A stretch of DNA of 64,000 nt from Vibrio sp. 16 (lineage in GTDB: Bacteria > Pseudomonadota > Gammaproteobacteria > Enterobacterales > Vibrionaceae), in NCBI RefSeq assembly GCF_963681195.1, contig NZ_OY808997.1, forward strand, positions 1,798,001 through 1,862,000, given 5' to 3'. Every line of letters begins with the position of its first letter. Position 1 is the first letter of the stretch. Positions 8,844 through 17,730 of the stretch are shown here, piece after piece. Both the position numbers and the translations under genes were made by a program. Below the pieces are notes generated by a model. That model did not search any database. It had not been told where the DNA came from and saw only the letters and a program-made list of their open reading frames with translations.

Positions 8844-9284
8844 ATGAAAGAAAAACTATTAGTCGGCTGGCGAGAAACTCTTAGCCTGCCAGGTTTAGGT
8901 ATTAATGAAATTAACGCAAAAATTGATACCGGAGCCAGGACGTCTTGCTTACACGCGTTCAAAGTAGAGAGCTTTAAAAAGGATGAAGCTCTGTGGGTTC
9001 GCTTTTGGATCCACCCAAAACAACATGACACGGAATTCGAAACAGTCTGTGAAGCGAAAGTCATTGATGAGCGTATCGTTCGTGATTCAGGTGGCCATGA
9101 AGAAGCACGCTACGTGATCGAATCAGAACTGAGTATTGGCGGAAAAAGTTGGCCAATCGAAATTACATTAACTAATCGCGAAAATATGGCTTTTCGCATG
9201 TTGTTAGGTCGCACTGCAATGCACGAGCGCATCATTGTCGACCCTGTTGAATCGTTTTTAGTCCCTTTCGAGGAAAGCAAATAA
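8844..9284 (+). CDS. RimB-like retropepsin-fold protease ('ATP-dependent zinc protease' family)
   Basis: A 146-residue protein of the family long annotated as ATP-dependent zinc protease and now recognised as retropepsin-like, with RimB of Pseudomonas as the studied member. The aspartyl-protease-type motif KIDTGARTS lies at residues 26-34 (Asp28), and RMLLGRTAM near residue 117 fits the second strand-turn of the fold. Its stop overlaps the rimK ATG by one base, so translation is probably coupled. This supports a joint role in glutamate tailing of ribosomal protein S6, with this protein acting on the modified tail. No good ribosome site precedes the ATG at 8844. Confidence 0.85.
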   Translation: MKEKLLVGWRETLSLPGLGINEINAKIDTGARTSCLHAFKVESFKKDEALWVRFWIHPKQHDTEFETVCEAKVIDERIVRDSGGHEEARYVIESELSIGGKSWPIEITLTNRENMAFRMLLGRTAMHERIIVDPVESFLVPFEESK

Positions 9285-10189
9285 TGAAAATTGGTATTCT
9301 GTCTCGCAACGCGAACTTATACTCAACAAAGCGTTTAATTGAAGCGGCAGAAAGCCGTGGCCACGAAGTGAAAGTGATTGATGCGCTGCGTTGTTACATG
9401 AATATCAACTCAGAGAAGCCAGAAATACACTTCAAAGGTGAAGAGCTATCTGGTTTTGATGCGATTGTTCCTCGAATCGGTGCATCAGTGACTTTCTATG
9501 GTACAGCGGTACTTCGCCAATTCGAAATGATGGGTGTATACCCGGTCAATGAGTCGGTCGCCATCACTCGTTCACGTGACAAACTGCGCTCAATGCAACT
9601 ATTATCGCGTAAAGGCATTGGTATGCCGATCACTGGGTTCGCAAGCAAGCCTGATGACGTCAAAGACCTACTTGAAATGGTCGGCGGTGCACCCGTAGTT
9701 ATTAAGCTACTCGAAGGCACTCAAGGTATCGGTGTGGTTCTTGCTGAAACTCGTAAAGCTGCGGAAAGCGTAGTTGAAGCATTCATGGGGCTAAAAGCGA
9801 ACATTATGGTGCAAGAGTACATCAAGGAAGCTGGCGGCGCGGATATTCGCTGTTTCGTGATTGGTGACAAAGTGATTGCTGCGATGAAACGCCAAGGTGC
9901 AGAGGGTGAATTCCGCTCGAACCTACACCGTGGTGGTAGTGCATCTTTAATCAAGATCACTCCTGAAGAGCGCCGTACCGCCGTCGCAGCAGCGAAAATA
10001 ATGGGTCTAAATGTGGCTGGGGTGGATCTATTAAGATCAGACCGTGGCCCATTGGTCATGGAAGTAAACTCATCTCCAGGTCTTGAAGGTATTGAGGCCG
10101 CAACTGGTAAAGACATTGCTGGAATGATTGTCGAATTTATTGAGAAGAATGCGGCAAGTAAAAGGACAAAAACTCGTGGCAAAGGCTAA
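9284..10189 (+). CDS. rimK: Ribosomal protein S6--L-glutamate ligase
   Basis: RimK is an ATP-grasp ligase that adds glutamates to the C-terminus of ribosomal protein S6 and can make poly-alpha-glutamate. The 301-residue protein starts MKIGILSRN and has the ATP-grasp features in order: [14 protein letters not shown] near residue 139, [11 protein letters not shown] near 174, [12 protein letters not shown], and GVDLLRS...[12 protein letters not shown] near 246-270, which includes the metal-binding Glu and Asn. Length is as in E. coli. It is the middle gene of three: one-base overlap with the RimB-like gene before and a 14-base overlap with the M14-like gene after. Confidence 0.96.
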   Translation: MKIGILSRNANLYSTKRLIEAAESRGHEVKVIDALRCYMNINSEKPEIHFKGEELSGFDAIVPRIGASVTFYGTAVLRQFEMMGVYPVNESVAITRSRDKLRSMQLLSRKGIGMPITGFASKPDDVKDLLEMVGGAPVVIKLLEGTQGIGVVLAETRKAAESVVEAFMGLKANIMVQEYIKEAGGADIRCFVIGDKVIAAMKRQGAEGEFRSNLHRGGSASLIKITPEERRTAVAAAKIMGLNVAGVDLLRSDRGPLVMEVNSSPGLEGIEAATGKDIAGMIVEFIEKNAASKRTKTRGKG

Positions 10190-11243
10190 AAAGAATAGCG
10201 CATTTGAATTTCTCGGCGAGCTTGTCTCGCCGAGTGAACGTAAGGTCATTGAGCTAGAAGCTGCCAAGCTTTATACCCACTCACCTCTATCAATTCCTGT
10301 AGAGATCATCAACGGCCGCTTAGCGGGTCCCGTTTTGATGGTGAATGCAGCGATCCATGGTGACGAACTGAACGGTGTCGAAATCGTTAGACAGCTCATC
10401 AACACCATCGACGCAAGCAAGCTAAAAGGGACGGTTATCGCCGTTCCTATTGTTAACGTATTTGGCTTTATCCATAAATCGCGTTATCTACCAGATAGAC
10501 GTGATTTAAACCGCTGCTTCCCTGGCAGTGAGAAAGGATCGCTTGCATCACGAATGGCGCATACTTTCTTCTCTCAAGTAGCGAAGCGCTGTGATTACAT
10601 TCTGGATTTGCATACTGGTGCGATCCATCGCACGAACTTGCCTCAGATCCGTGCTGATCTGAGTAACCCTGAAACCCTAAGAATTGCTCAGGCGTTTGCG
10701 ACGCCAGTTATCGTCGATGCTCCACTTCGAGACGGTTCTCTGCGCAGCGAAGCTGAACGCCTGGGCATTCCTGTACTGACGTACGAAGCGGGCGAAGCAC
10801 TGCGCTTTGAGCCAATCTGTATCAGTGCAGGTTTCATCGGTGTACAGCGCGTGATGCAAGCCATTGGTATGCTACGCTCAAGCCGTAAAAAGCTGCCTCC
10901 TCATGTGATTGCAAAATCCACCAGCTGGTTGCGTGCGGAAAGCGATGGTATCTTGCGTACTGTCGTCACACTGGGTGAGAAGGTAGAGAAGGGCCAAGTA
11001 TTGGCGTACATCAGCGCCCCTCTTGGTCACAGTGAAATTGAACTCACGGCTCGCAAAGGCGGCATTGTTATCGGTCAACAGACACTTCCTTTGGTAAACG
11101 AAGGCGATGCTATCTTCCACTTAGCTTACTTTGAGCAAGATGACGAAGAAGTCGAACAGGTCGTAGAAGAGTTTATTGAAGAAGTGACGGACCTTGATGT
11201 TGATCCTTTGACGACGGGTCAAATCAACACTCCAACTCAGTAG
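10176..11243 (+). CDS. M14-like succinylglutamate desuccinylase/aspartoacylase-family protein linked to RimK
   Basis: A zinc hydrolase-fold protein of the desuccinylase/aspartoacylase family. I place the start at GTG 10176 with AAAAGGA about ten bases before, giving 355 residues and overlapping rimK by 14 bases; the frame is open 16 codons further up. The zinc site appears intact: IHGDELNG with His61 and Glu64, LDLHTG with His146, and a candidate catalytic Glu204 in LTYEAGEA. From about residue 255 a small beta domain follows, and the tail at about 320-337 is dense in Asp and Glu. The substrate is unknown. Its place after rimK suggests a gamma- or alpha-glutamyl peptide, possibly removal of RimK-added glutamates; that is inference. 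Confidence 0.82.
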   Translation: MAKAKKNSAFEFLGELVSPSERKVIELEAAKLYTHSPLSIPVEIINGRLAGPVLMVNAAIHGDELNGVEIVRQLINTIDASKLKGTVIAVPIVNVFGFIHKSRYLPDRRDLNRCFPGSEKGSLASRMAHTFFSQVAKRCDYILDLHTGAIHRTNLPQIRADLSNPETLRIAQAFATPVIVDAPLRDGSLRSEAERLGIPVLTYEAGEALRFEPICISAGFIGVQRVMQAIGMLRSSRKKLPPHVIAKSTSWLRAESDGILRTVVTLGEKVEKGQVLAYISAPLGHSEIELTARKGGIVIGQQTLPLVNEGDAIFHLAYFEQDDEEVEQVVEEFIEEVTDLDVDPLTTGQINTPTQ

Positions 11244-11254
11244 ACTGAACCGCT

Positions 11255-11296
11255 AAAAACAAAGAGCCCGCATATGACTATGCGGGCTCTTTGTGT
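11255..11296. terminator. Bidirectional terminator between the rimK cluster and the NSS transporter
   Basis: A perfect 15-pair stem ending in ACAAAGAGCCCGCAT and its complement closes a six-base loop. The two genes converge on it, so it can end both transcripts, although the flanking T runs are short. Confidence 0.75.
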
Positions 11297-11313
11297 TGGT
11301 GAGGTTTAGACAA

Positions 11314-12678
11314 TTAACCAAATGATGCCCAAATAACAGTCGCGACAAGGATCGGGCAGACAAACTTCACGTAAGCTGGCCATAGCTTACCAAACCACCC
11401 CTGAGTAAACTCCGGGCACCCTTGCTCTAGCTCTTTAATCTTAGAATGGCGATTCCATACCCAGCCACCAAATAAGCAGAATAGTAAAGCTGCTGCTGGC
11501 TGCAGATATTGAGTAGCAACCATCGCCACCAATCCAAATAGCTCCCCAAAGTTGTACACGATGATGACACTCAACAGCGCAATCAAGCCACCAAGTACCC
11601 AACTCGTTGACGTACGTTTTGTATTGAAGCGCTCACTGACCAGAGCAACCGGACACTCCAGCATCGAGATAGATGACGTCAAGGCGGCAATGGTTAGTAG
11701 CAAGAAGAACACAATGGCAAACAGTTGACCAAGCAAGCCTAAACTGTCAAACATCAGTGGCAGCACTGTGAACACTAAGGTATCAGAGCTGAGTAGCGAA
11801 CCATCTTCAGCATAAATCTGCACGCCCTTTTGCATCGCAACAAACATCGCAGGCATAACCACCAATCCAGCAATAAATGCAACTGCAGTATCCACGAGCG
11901 TAACGTTCATCGCCATCTTCGGTAAGTTCTCTTTCTTACTCAGATAAGAGCCATAAATCAGCATCGAACAACCGCCAATCGTCAGCGAGAAGAACCCTTG
12001 CCCCATCGCCGCTAAGATTAACTTGCGGTCCATTACTTTCTCAAAGTCTGGGATCAAGTAGTGCTTTAACCCTTCCATCGCACCGCTTTGCGTCATGATG
12101 TAGATAAAAAGCAGACCAAACAGCACAAACAGCGCAGGCATCAGGCGAGTCGACCATTTCTCTATGCCCTGCTTCACCCCGCCTTGAACAATTAAAATCG
12201 TCAGAACGTAAAAAGTGATGGTACCGAAAAGGTTACGTTCAACACTGAAACCTTTAAACCAAGCCGTCGCAGCTTCCATGCCCAACACATCCGTGATTGC
12301 GCCTAACAGGAAGCAAATCAACCAACCACCAACAATACTGTAAAACGCCAGTACCGCACTTGGGACACTTAAGCCAATCCAGCCTACCGCTGCACCAACA
12401 CGCTTACCAATAGGGTTCGAGGTCAACGAACGCATGCTATCAACAGGGTTAGCTTGCCCGTGGCGACCAATCGCCATCTCGACCACCAGCATAGGGAAGG
12501 CAACAACAAGAATCATCACCAAATAAACAAGCAAGAACGCACCACCGCCATTACTCGCTGCTTGAGTTGGAAATCCCCAAATGTTACCTAGGCCAACCGC
12601 AGCACCTGCCGCAGCCAGAATAAAACCAAGACGTGAACCAAAATGTTCACGAGATTGAGAGGTATCTACTTGTGCCAT
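11314..12678 (-). CDS. Sodium-dependent transporter of the NSS (SNF) family
   Basis: An inner-membrane sodium symporter of the neurotransmitter:sodium symporter family, related to LeuT, MhsT and Tyt1, probably for an amino acid. The 454-residue protein begins with the family signature: SRLGFILAAAGAAVGLGNIW near residues 14-33, containing the unwound first helix and sodium-site residues. It then has GGGAFLLVYL and about 11-12 membrane segments in all. The substrate cannot be read from sequence. CAGGTGAAG precedes the ATG at 12678. It stands alone between a convergent terminator and the GGDEF gene. Confidence 0.92.
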   Translation of the reverse strand: MAQVDTSQSREHFGSRLGFILAAAGAAVGLGNIWGFPTQAASNGGGAFLLVYLVMILVVAFPMLVVEMAIGRHGQANPVDSMRSLTSNPIGKRVGAAVGWIGLSVPSAVLAFYSIVGGWLICFLLGAITDVLGMEAATAWFKGFSVERNLFGTITFYVLTILIVQGGVKQGIEKWSTRLMPALFVLFGLLFIYIMTQSGAMEGLKHYLIPDFEKVMDRKLILAAMGQGFFSLTIGGCSMLIYGSYLSKKENLPKMAMNVTLVDTAVAFIAGLVVMPAMFVAMQKGVQIYAEDGSLLSSDTLVFTVLPLMFDSLGLLGQLFAIVFFLLLTIAALTSSISMLECPVALVSERFNTKRTSTSWVLGGLIALLSVIIVYNFGELFGLVAMVATQYLQPAAALLFCLFGGWVWNRHSKIKELEQGCPEFTQGWFGKLWPAYVKFVCPILVATVIWASFG

Positions 12679-12819
12679 ACAACTTCACCTGCACCATTGA
12701 ACTAGTTGACTAGTACAATAAAAGAAAAATCTACAATCAGCAATGATATTGGAACTTAATTAAAGTCGATGGGATAAAAAACAGTCAGCTTTATCTGTAA
12801 AAAAAAGATGACACAGAAC

Positions 12820-14343
12820 TTAACGCTCAGAGAAATGAATCACCACTTGGTTACGTCCTGCATCTTTTGCTTCATAGAGCGCGCGATCCGCCACCAAAAA
12901 CAGATCTTGTAAGTCACCTAAGGGCTGTAAACCGCAGTCGGCCACGCCAATGGAAGCCGTCAGGTGGGCAGCAATCGGTGAATAGTGGTGACGAATCTTC
13001 AGTGTTTCTACTGCAGCTCTGAGCCACTCAGCTTCTTGCCGGTTATTGAGCGGTGAGTCATTGCTCAAGACCACACAAAACTCTTCGCCACCAAAGCGAG
13101 CAACAAACTTCGAGCTTTCAGTCGGTGCCTCTTTAAGTGCAGTGGCGACTTGCTGAAGAACATTGTCACCTTCAACGTGTCCATAGTGATCATTGAACGG
13201 TTTAAAGAAATCAATATCGATGAGAAGCAAGCTCGTGTGCTTCGGCTGTTTTTCGACTAACGTTTGCCAATGCTGCTGGAGACTGCGCCGATTGCCGACT
13301 TTGGTTAACGCGTCATGATGAGCGATCCATTCAAGTTCTTGCTGCTTGCTTTCGAGCTGGCTTATAACTTCATTGACTCGGTAGACAAAATCACGCATTT
13401 CATAAGAAATAAACGTATCTTGTTGCGTCAGTTGCGAGGACTCGCCACTCATCAATTGGTCCAACGCGCTACGAGCCCGTTTGATTGGACGAACCATAAT
13501 GTGCACCACACTCAAGTTAAACGCGAACATAAACACGGCAAAAGCCAACACGGCCGAAAGCTCTCCCCAAGTGATAAACGGGGGCAACTTTACTGAGTGG
13601 TGAATTTCAAGAAACACCGTCTCATCATTTCTATAATCATTCTTCTCAATAATGGAGATGTTATCCTGAGCGTGATCCAAAATTGTGTCGTCATCTCGCT
13701 TCGTTTTAATATGAACTTGAAGCCCTGTGGCTTGTTGCAACGTACGACTGAAAGTCTCTCCCACAGGTTTGAGTATCATCATGTAGCCTTTGTCGCAGTC
13801 GATAGCATCGCTATTACACACTCGCGAGGTCGCTAACAAATGTGGCTGTTCGTTAAGAACGAGAAATCGAACAAACGGCGTAATTCTATCCGTGCGAGAT
13901 CGTAGGCTCTCTGCTAAGAGCGCACCAAATTTATAGCGAATCTCATCATAGGAAAGTTCTTGCTTGTAGATGTAATCGTACATCCTTCCCCACATCAGGC
14001 TCACATCGGCATCAAAAATAAACACACCGTTTATCTGCAATGCCGAAAACGAATGTTCGTTGATGCTATCGACCAGCAAATCGTCGTTGTTACCCTCGAT
14101 AAAATCGACGACTTCATCCCATGCAGCGTAATCTGAAATGCTTTTGGCTAAATCATTTTTTTGTAGGTGTATGAGGGTCTTAACCCGACGAACTTCCTCA
14201 TTTTGCCGCTCAATAGCCAGCTCAACCGCGGTATCGTAGGTCCAAAAATATCGGAACGTTAAATAGAAAAGTACAAAGGTCACCGCCATCATGATGGAGG
14301 CGATAACCGTAAGTTGTTTGATCGAGAAATTAGATATCTGCAC
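12820..14343 (-). CDS. Membrane diguanylate cyclase with CHASE4-type sensor and GGDEF domain
   Basis: A predicted inner-membrane enzyme making cyclic di-GMP from two GTP. Of 507 residues, about 10-30 form a first membrane helix and 45-245 a periplasmic CHASE4-like domain (DYAAWDEVVDF near 71). Residues 261-285 form a second helix, 284-335 a HAMP-like linker, and 340-507 a GGDEF domain. The active-site motif reads RFGGEEF with GGEEF at 418-422, and LIDIDFFKPFND is intact, so activity is likely. The residues where the inhibitory RxxD site would stand read ESSK, so product inhibition is probably absent. The start is GTG 14343; its ribosome site is poor and an internal start near residue 18 is possible. 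Confidence 0.9.
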   Translation of the reverse strand: MQISNFSIKQLTVIASIMMAVTFVLFYLTFRYFWTYDTAVELAIERQNEEVRRVKTLIHLQKNDLAKSISDYAAWDEVVDFIEGNNDDLLVDSINEHSFSALQINGVFIFDADVSLMWGRMYDYIYKQELSYDEIRYKFGALLAESLRSRTDRITPFVRFLVLNEQPHLLATSRVCNSDAIDCDKGYMMILKPVGETFSRTLQQATGLQVHIKTKRDDDTILDHAQDNISIIEKNDYRNDETVFLEIHHSVKLPPFITWGELSAVLAFAVFMFAFNLSVVHIMVRPIKRARSALDQLMSGESSQLTQQDTFISYEMRDFVYRVNEVISQLESKQQELEWIAHHDALTKVGNRRSLQQHWQTLVEKQPKHTSLLLIDIDFFKPFNDHYGHVEGDNVLQQVATALKEAPTESSKFVARFGGEEFCVVLSNDSPLNNRQEAEWLRAAVETLKIRHHYSPIAAHLTASIGVADCGLQPLGDLQDLFLVADRALYEAKDAGRNQVVIHFSER

Positions 14344-14407
14344 GAAACGCTTGATACACTGCTCCTAAATGAGCGGGGATTAAATACAATCCATACGAGA
14401 TTGTCTA

Positions 14408-14434
14408 CAAAAAGAGCACCCTATCGGTGCTCTT
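14408..14434 (-). terminator. Rho-independent terminator after the DUF2884 gene
   Basis: The stem AAGAGCACC/GGTGCTCTT with a five-base loop is followed on the minus strand by TTTTTG, six bases past the stop codon. Confidence 0.8.
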
Positions 14435-14439
14435 AAAGT

Positions 14440-15183
14440 TTAGATGGTAAAGACCTTATAGTCTTTAAGTTGAGGTATTTTTTGATGCAGTTGCTGTTCT
14501 TGTTCGGCAATTTCACCAAGCGAATCACAAAAATCCTCGCTTTGCTGTTCAACCTGAGACTGGTGCTCAGCAATTCGATTCGCGATACGCTCTTTCAACT
14601 CTGCCATCGAGTTGGCCATTTCTGTCAAGTTGAGACCGCCTTCCGCTTTCATTTTTTCAGACATTGCCCCGAATGCACTCGTAATAAACTCTTGATTAAA
14701 AAGGGCCATCGCTTTATCTAAATCATCATTCCAAGTCTTAGCTAGCGAGTCAAAGCTCTCAGCAGGGAGAATCAGATCGCCATTTTGGTAGTAGCGAGCT
14801 TCAATGTCAGCGTAGAACTGTTTCATGGATTGTTTAACGCCATCAAAAGCTTCTGGCGCATCAAAACTCTCTGCAACATCATCTACTATATCGTTTGCCA
14901 ACGCTAAGCCATCTTGCGCAATTTGTTTCGCGCGCGGTAAGTACTCATTGAGGCTCTCACGATAGTTGCTCACCGCCTGTTTTTGTTCCGAGTTCAAGGT
15001 GATGGTTTCCCCCTGAATGATCAGGTTGTTCTGCTTATCTAGAACAGCTGCCTCTCCGCTTGCTTGATGAATCTCAAGTTTGTCCCCACTCAAGTGAATT
15101 TCGTTCTTGATATCGACTTGGCATTGAGCCGCATAAACGTGGCTAGATAAAAGCAATGGAAGCGTCAGTAATACCTTTTTCAT
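14440..15183 (-). CDS. Periplasmic DUF2884 (YggN-family) protein
   Basis: A 247-residue exported protein of the YggN/DUF2884 family, function unknown. The chosen ATG at 15183 opens a clear signal peptide (MKKVLLTLPLLLSSHVYAA), with cleavage expected after Ala19 and the mature chain starting QCQVDIKNE. The rest is acidic and mostly helical, with a coiled-coil-like end rich in Gln and Glu (residues about 190-235). The frame runs 15 codons further up but that start would hide the signal. GAGAAGAG precedes the ATG. It lies alone between the cyclase and the Gre-like gene, all on the minus strand. Confidence 0.82.
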   Translation of the reverse strand: MKKVLLTLPLLLSSHVYAAQCQVDIKNEIHLSGDKLEIHQASGEAAVLDKQNNLIIQGETITLNSEQKQAVSNYRESLNEYLPRAKQIAQDGLALANDIVDDVAESFDAPEAFDGVKQSMKQFYADIEARYYQNGDLILPAESFDSLAKTWNDDLDKAMALFNQEFITSAFGAMSEKMKAEGGLNLTEMANSMAELKERIANRIAEHQSQVEQQSEDFCDSLGEIAEQEQQLHQKIPQLKDYKVFTI

Positions 15184-15239
15184 ACTCTTCTCACTATGTT
15201 GATTCATCGTTACCATAACAAAACTCAATACCTATTTTG

Positions 15240-15734
15240 TCAGCTTATGGTTTCTATTTCGTAACAAAACGTCGTGGACGACACTTGGTATTCCAACTCA
15301 TCGCCCACAGACTTCCCCTTCAACGCCAGCCCAAGTGGAGATTGAAAAGTCACCACCAGCACTTCAGTACCATCAAGCTCAACTTTCAAACCACCTGCAC
15401 AAGGAGCGACAAAAAAATATTGAGTTCGATCGCTCATATCAACGACCGCGGCCAAGCTCCCCAGCACAACGTGTTGTGGCGATTTTGGCAATTCGAGTTC
15501 TCGGAACATTCGAATTTCCCGTTCGCACTCCTGTACACGAACCGCTTGACCATGGGCTAGGTACGAGGCCTCGAGCGCCAAAGTATCATATTTATGCTCC
15601 GGTACGGTCTCTTCATCAGTTGCTGATTCCACTGCCCTTTGCATCGAACTCTGGGCGACTCGCCACTTTTGCTCAAGTGAATCGAGGATAGTCTGCCTTA
15701 GATCCAACTTATTCATACTAAAATCATGTTCCAT
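15240..15734 (-). CDS. GreA/GreB-like transcript cleavage factor homologue
   Basis: A 164-residue protein with the two-part Gre layout: an N-terminal helical hairpin (residues about 7-70) and a C-terminal FKBP-like domain that binds RNA polymerase, ending with the family stretch SPLGLALKGKSVGDEL near 135-150. The hairpin tip carries ATDEETVPEH, acidic as in GreA where it acts at the polymerase active site. It is distinct from true GreA and GreB and could be a Gfh- or Rnk-like regulator. The start ATG 15734 has AGGAGG ten bases upstream. It is divergent from the RecQ-family gene with only 59 bases between the starts. Confidence 0.8.
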   Translation of the reverse strand: MEHDFSMNKLDLRQTILDSLEQKWRVAQSSMQRAVESATDEETVPEHKYDTLALEASYLAHGQAVRVQECEREIRMFRELELPKSPQHVVLGSLAAVVDMSDRTQYFFVAPCAGGLKVELDGTEVLVVTFQSPLGLALKGKSVGDELEYQVSSTTFCYEIETIS

Positions 15735-15793
15735 TACTGCGATTCCTCCTAGAATAGTGTGCATTGCAACGGAAAGATACTGGCAAAGGCGCT

Positions 15794-17725
15794 ATGGAAC
15801 CTTCAAACCATCAACTGGATATTCAACACACCCTGAATCGCATTTTCGGCTTCGAGTCACTCAGGTTGGGGCAACAGCAAGTGATCGAGCATGTCCTAGA
15901 ACGTCACTCTTCAGCCGCCATCTTTCCAACAGGGTCAGGAAAATCTCTCTGCTATCAACTGCCCGCGGTGATGTTGCCGCACTTAACCTTGGTTGTGTCT
16001 CCCCTTCTTGCGTTAATGAAAGACCAACTCGAGTTTCTCAAAAGCAAGCAGATACCTGCCGCATCCATTGATTCCAGCCAAACAAAAGAGGAATCTCGAC
16101 AGGTTATGGATGGCGTGAAGCAAGGGCAAATAAAGGTGTTGATGATTTCAGTAGAACGACTTAAAAATGAGCGTTTTCGCCAATTTATCTCGCAGGTTCC
16201 CATCTCATTATTGGTGGTTGATGAAGCCCACTGTATCTCTGAATGGGGGCACAACTTTCGCCCTGACTACCTTAAGCTGCCGCTATACCAGAAAGAGCTC
16301 AACATTGAGCAAGTGCTACTTTTAACCGCCACGGCAACACAGGCTGTTATTCAAGATATGCAGCAAAAGTTCTCCATCGAACCAAACCATATCGTGACCA
16401 CTGGATTCTACCGCCCCAACCTCGATATTTCGGTCACACCTTGTGATGATGACCAAAAGCCCGAAACACTGGTCAAGCTGCTTCAATCCAATCCCAAAGC
16501 GCCAACCATCGTTTATGTCACTCTACAAAGTGCCGCTGAACAAGTAGCAACACTACTTCGTGATAGTGGTATCAATGCGAATGCCTATCACGCCGGTATG
16601 AACAATGACGATCGAGAGCAGATTCAAAGCCACTTTATGAAAGGTGACATAGACTGCATTGTCGCGACGATTGCATTTGGCATGGGCGTCGACAAATCCG
16701 ACATACGTCGAGTCATCCACTACGACTTACCAAAATCTATTGAAAATTATGCTCAAGAAATCGGTCGAGCAGGCAGAGACGGCAACCTCTCTCATTGTGT
16801 TTTACTCGGCAACCAAAATGGCATCAGTACGCTTGAAAACTTTATCTATGGCGACACCCCGGAACCCGATGAAATCCAGAGCGTCATTGAACAAGCACAA
16901 CAATCGGTCCCTCAATGGGAGATCGTGCTGAGCCGTCTATCTTCTGAATGTAATATCCGCCAACTGCCGTTAAAAACCCTTCTGGTCTATTTGGAAATGG
17001 AAGGGGTGATACGTTCTAAATATAGTTATTTTGCCGATTATCGATTTAAATTCTTACTCGACAAGCAACGCATTATTGACCACTTTGATCCTGAACGTCG
17101 CCAATTCATTCAAGCGTTGTTTAATTGCTCTCCACAAGCCAGAACTTGGTGCCAGGTAGACTTTGATACGCTGTGGCATCAATTTCAAGGCGATCGCGCC
17201 CGCTCTATCGCGGCGCTCGATTATTTTAATGAGAAGGGGTGGATTGAGCTTGAAAGTAAGTTAATGACTGAGGTTTACCATGTCGAAAAAGCGCCAAATA
17301 TTAGCGCTGTGGTGTCAAAACTAGCAACTCTATTCCATGAAAAAGAGAGCAGCGATATTTCGCGCATTCATCACTTAATCGATTTTTTCCAATCGGATCA
17401 GTGCTTAAGCTCAAGGCTAGCACACTATTTTGGAGACAAAGCCGCCCCAACGCAGTGTGGACATTGCAGCGTTTGTCGAGGAGAGATCGCCGTATTGCCC
17501 AAATGCTCTCAACCAAACTCTAACAAGCACTTAATTGACGGTTGGCTTACTCAGTTGGAAGAGAAAGCGAGGAGACCACTCACGTCACAGCTGAAAACGA
17601 AATTTCTATGTGGAATTGCCACTCCATTTTTTACCAAGATTAAAGCGCGTACGCTCCCTGGATTTGGGCAATATGAGACCACCCCATTTGAAGAGGTCAA
17701 ACAGTGGGTTGAACAAACTCAGTAA
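15794..17725 (+). CDS. RecQ-family ATP-dependent DNA helicase
   Basis: A 3'-5' superfamily 2 DNA helicase of the RecQ family, 643 residues from ATG 15794 (AAAGGCG just upstream; a TTG start 30 bases earlier is possible). Motifs in order: FGFESLRLGQQQVI (motif 0), PTGSGKS (Walker A), VVDEAHCISEWGHNFRPDY (DEAH and aromatic loop), LLLTATAT, and AFGMGVDKSDIR followed by QEIGRAGRDG. A zinc-binding region follows at about residue 545-565 with cysteines in CLSSRL and TQCGHCSVC. The C-terminus ends in a short domain without an obvious HRDC module. It is probably a RecQ paralogue besides the classical recQ. Convergent with dinB, five bases apart. Confidence 0.9.
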   Translation: MEPSNHQLDIQHTLNRIFGFESLRLGQQQVIEHVLERHSSAAIFPTGSGKSLCYQLPAVMLPHLTLVVSPLLALMKDQLEFLKSKQIPAASIDSSQTKEESRQVMDGVKQGQIKVLMISVERLKNERFRQFISQVPISLLVVDEAHCISEWGHNFRPDYLKLPLYQKELNIEQVLLLTATATQAVIQDMQQKFSIEPNHIVTTGFYRPNLDISVTPCDDDQKPETLVKLLQSNPKAPTIVYVTLQSAAEQVATLLRDSGINANAYHAGMNNDDREQIQSHFMKGDIDCIVATIAFGMGVDKSDIRRVIHYDLPKSIENYAQEIGRAGRDGNLSHCVLLGNQNGISTLENFIYGDTPEPDEIQSVIEQAQQSVPQWEIVLSRLSSECNIRQLPLKTLLVYLEMEGVIRSKYSYFADYRFKFLLDKQRIIDHFDPERRQFIQALFNCSPQARTWCQVDFDTLWHQFQGDRARSIAALDYFNEKGWIELESKLMTEVYHVEKAPNISAVVSKLATLFHEKESSDISRIHHLIDFFQSDQCLSSRLAHYFGDKAAPTQCGHCSVCRGEIAVLPKCSQPNSNKHLIDGWLTQLEEKARRPLTSQLKTKFLCGIATPFFTKIKARTLPGFGQYETTPFEEVKQWVEQTQ

Positions 17726-17730
17726 ACCAA

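Noticed and set aside
8699..8884. 61-residue plus-strand frame before the RimB-like gene
   Set aside because: No ribosome site, overlaps the start of the RimB-like gene in another frame, and no family resemblance.
12775..12805. Weak hairpin with T run after the CHASE4-GGDEF gene
   Set aside because: The stem is only about four pairs (ACAG/CTGT), too weak to call an intrinsic terminator.
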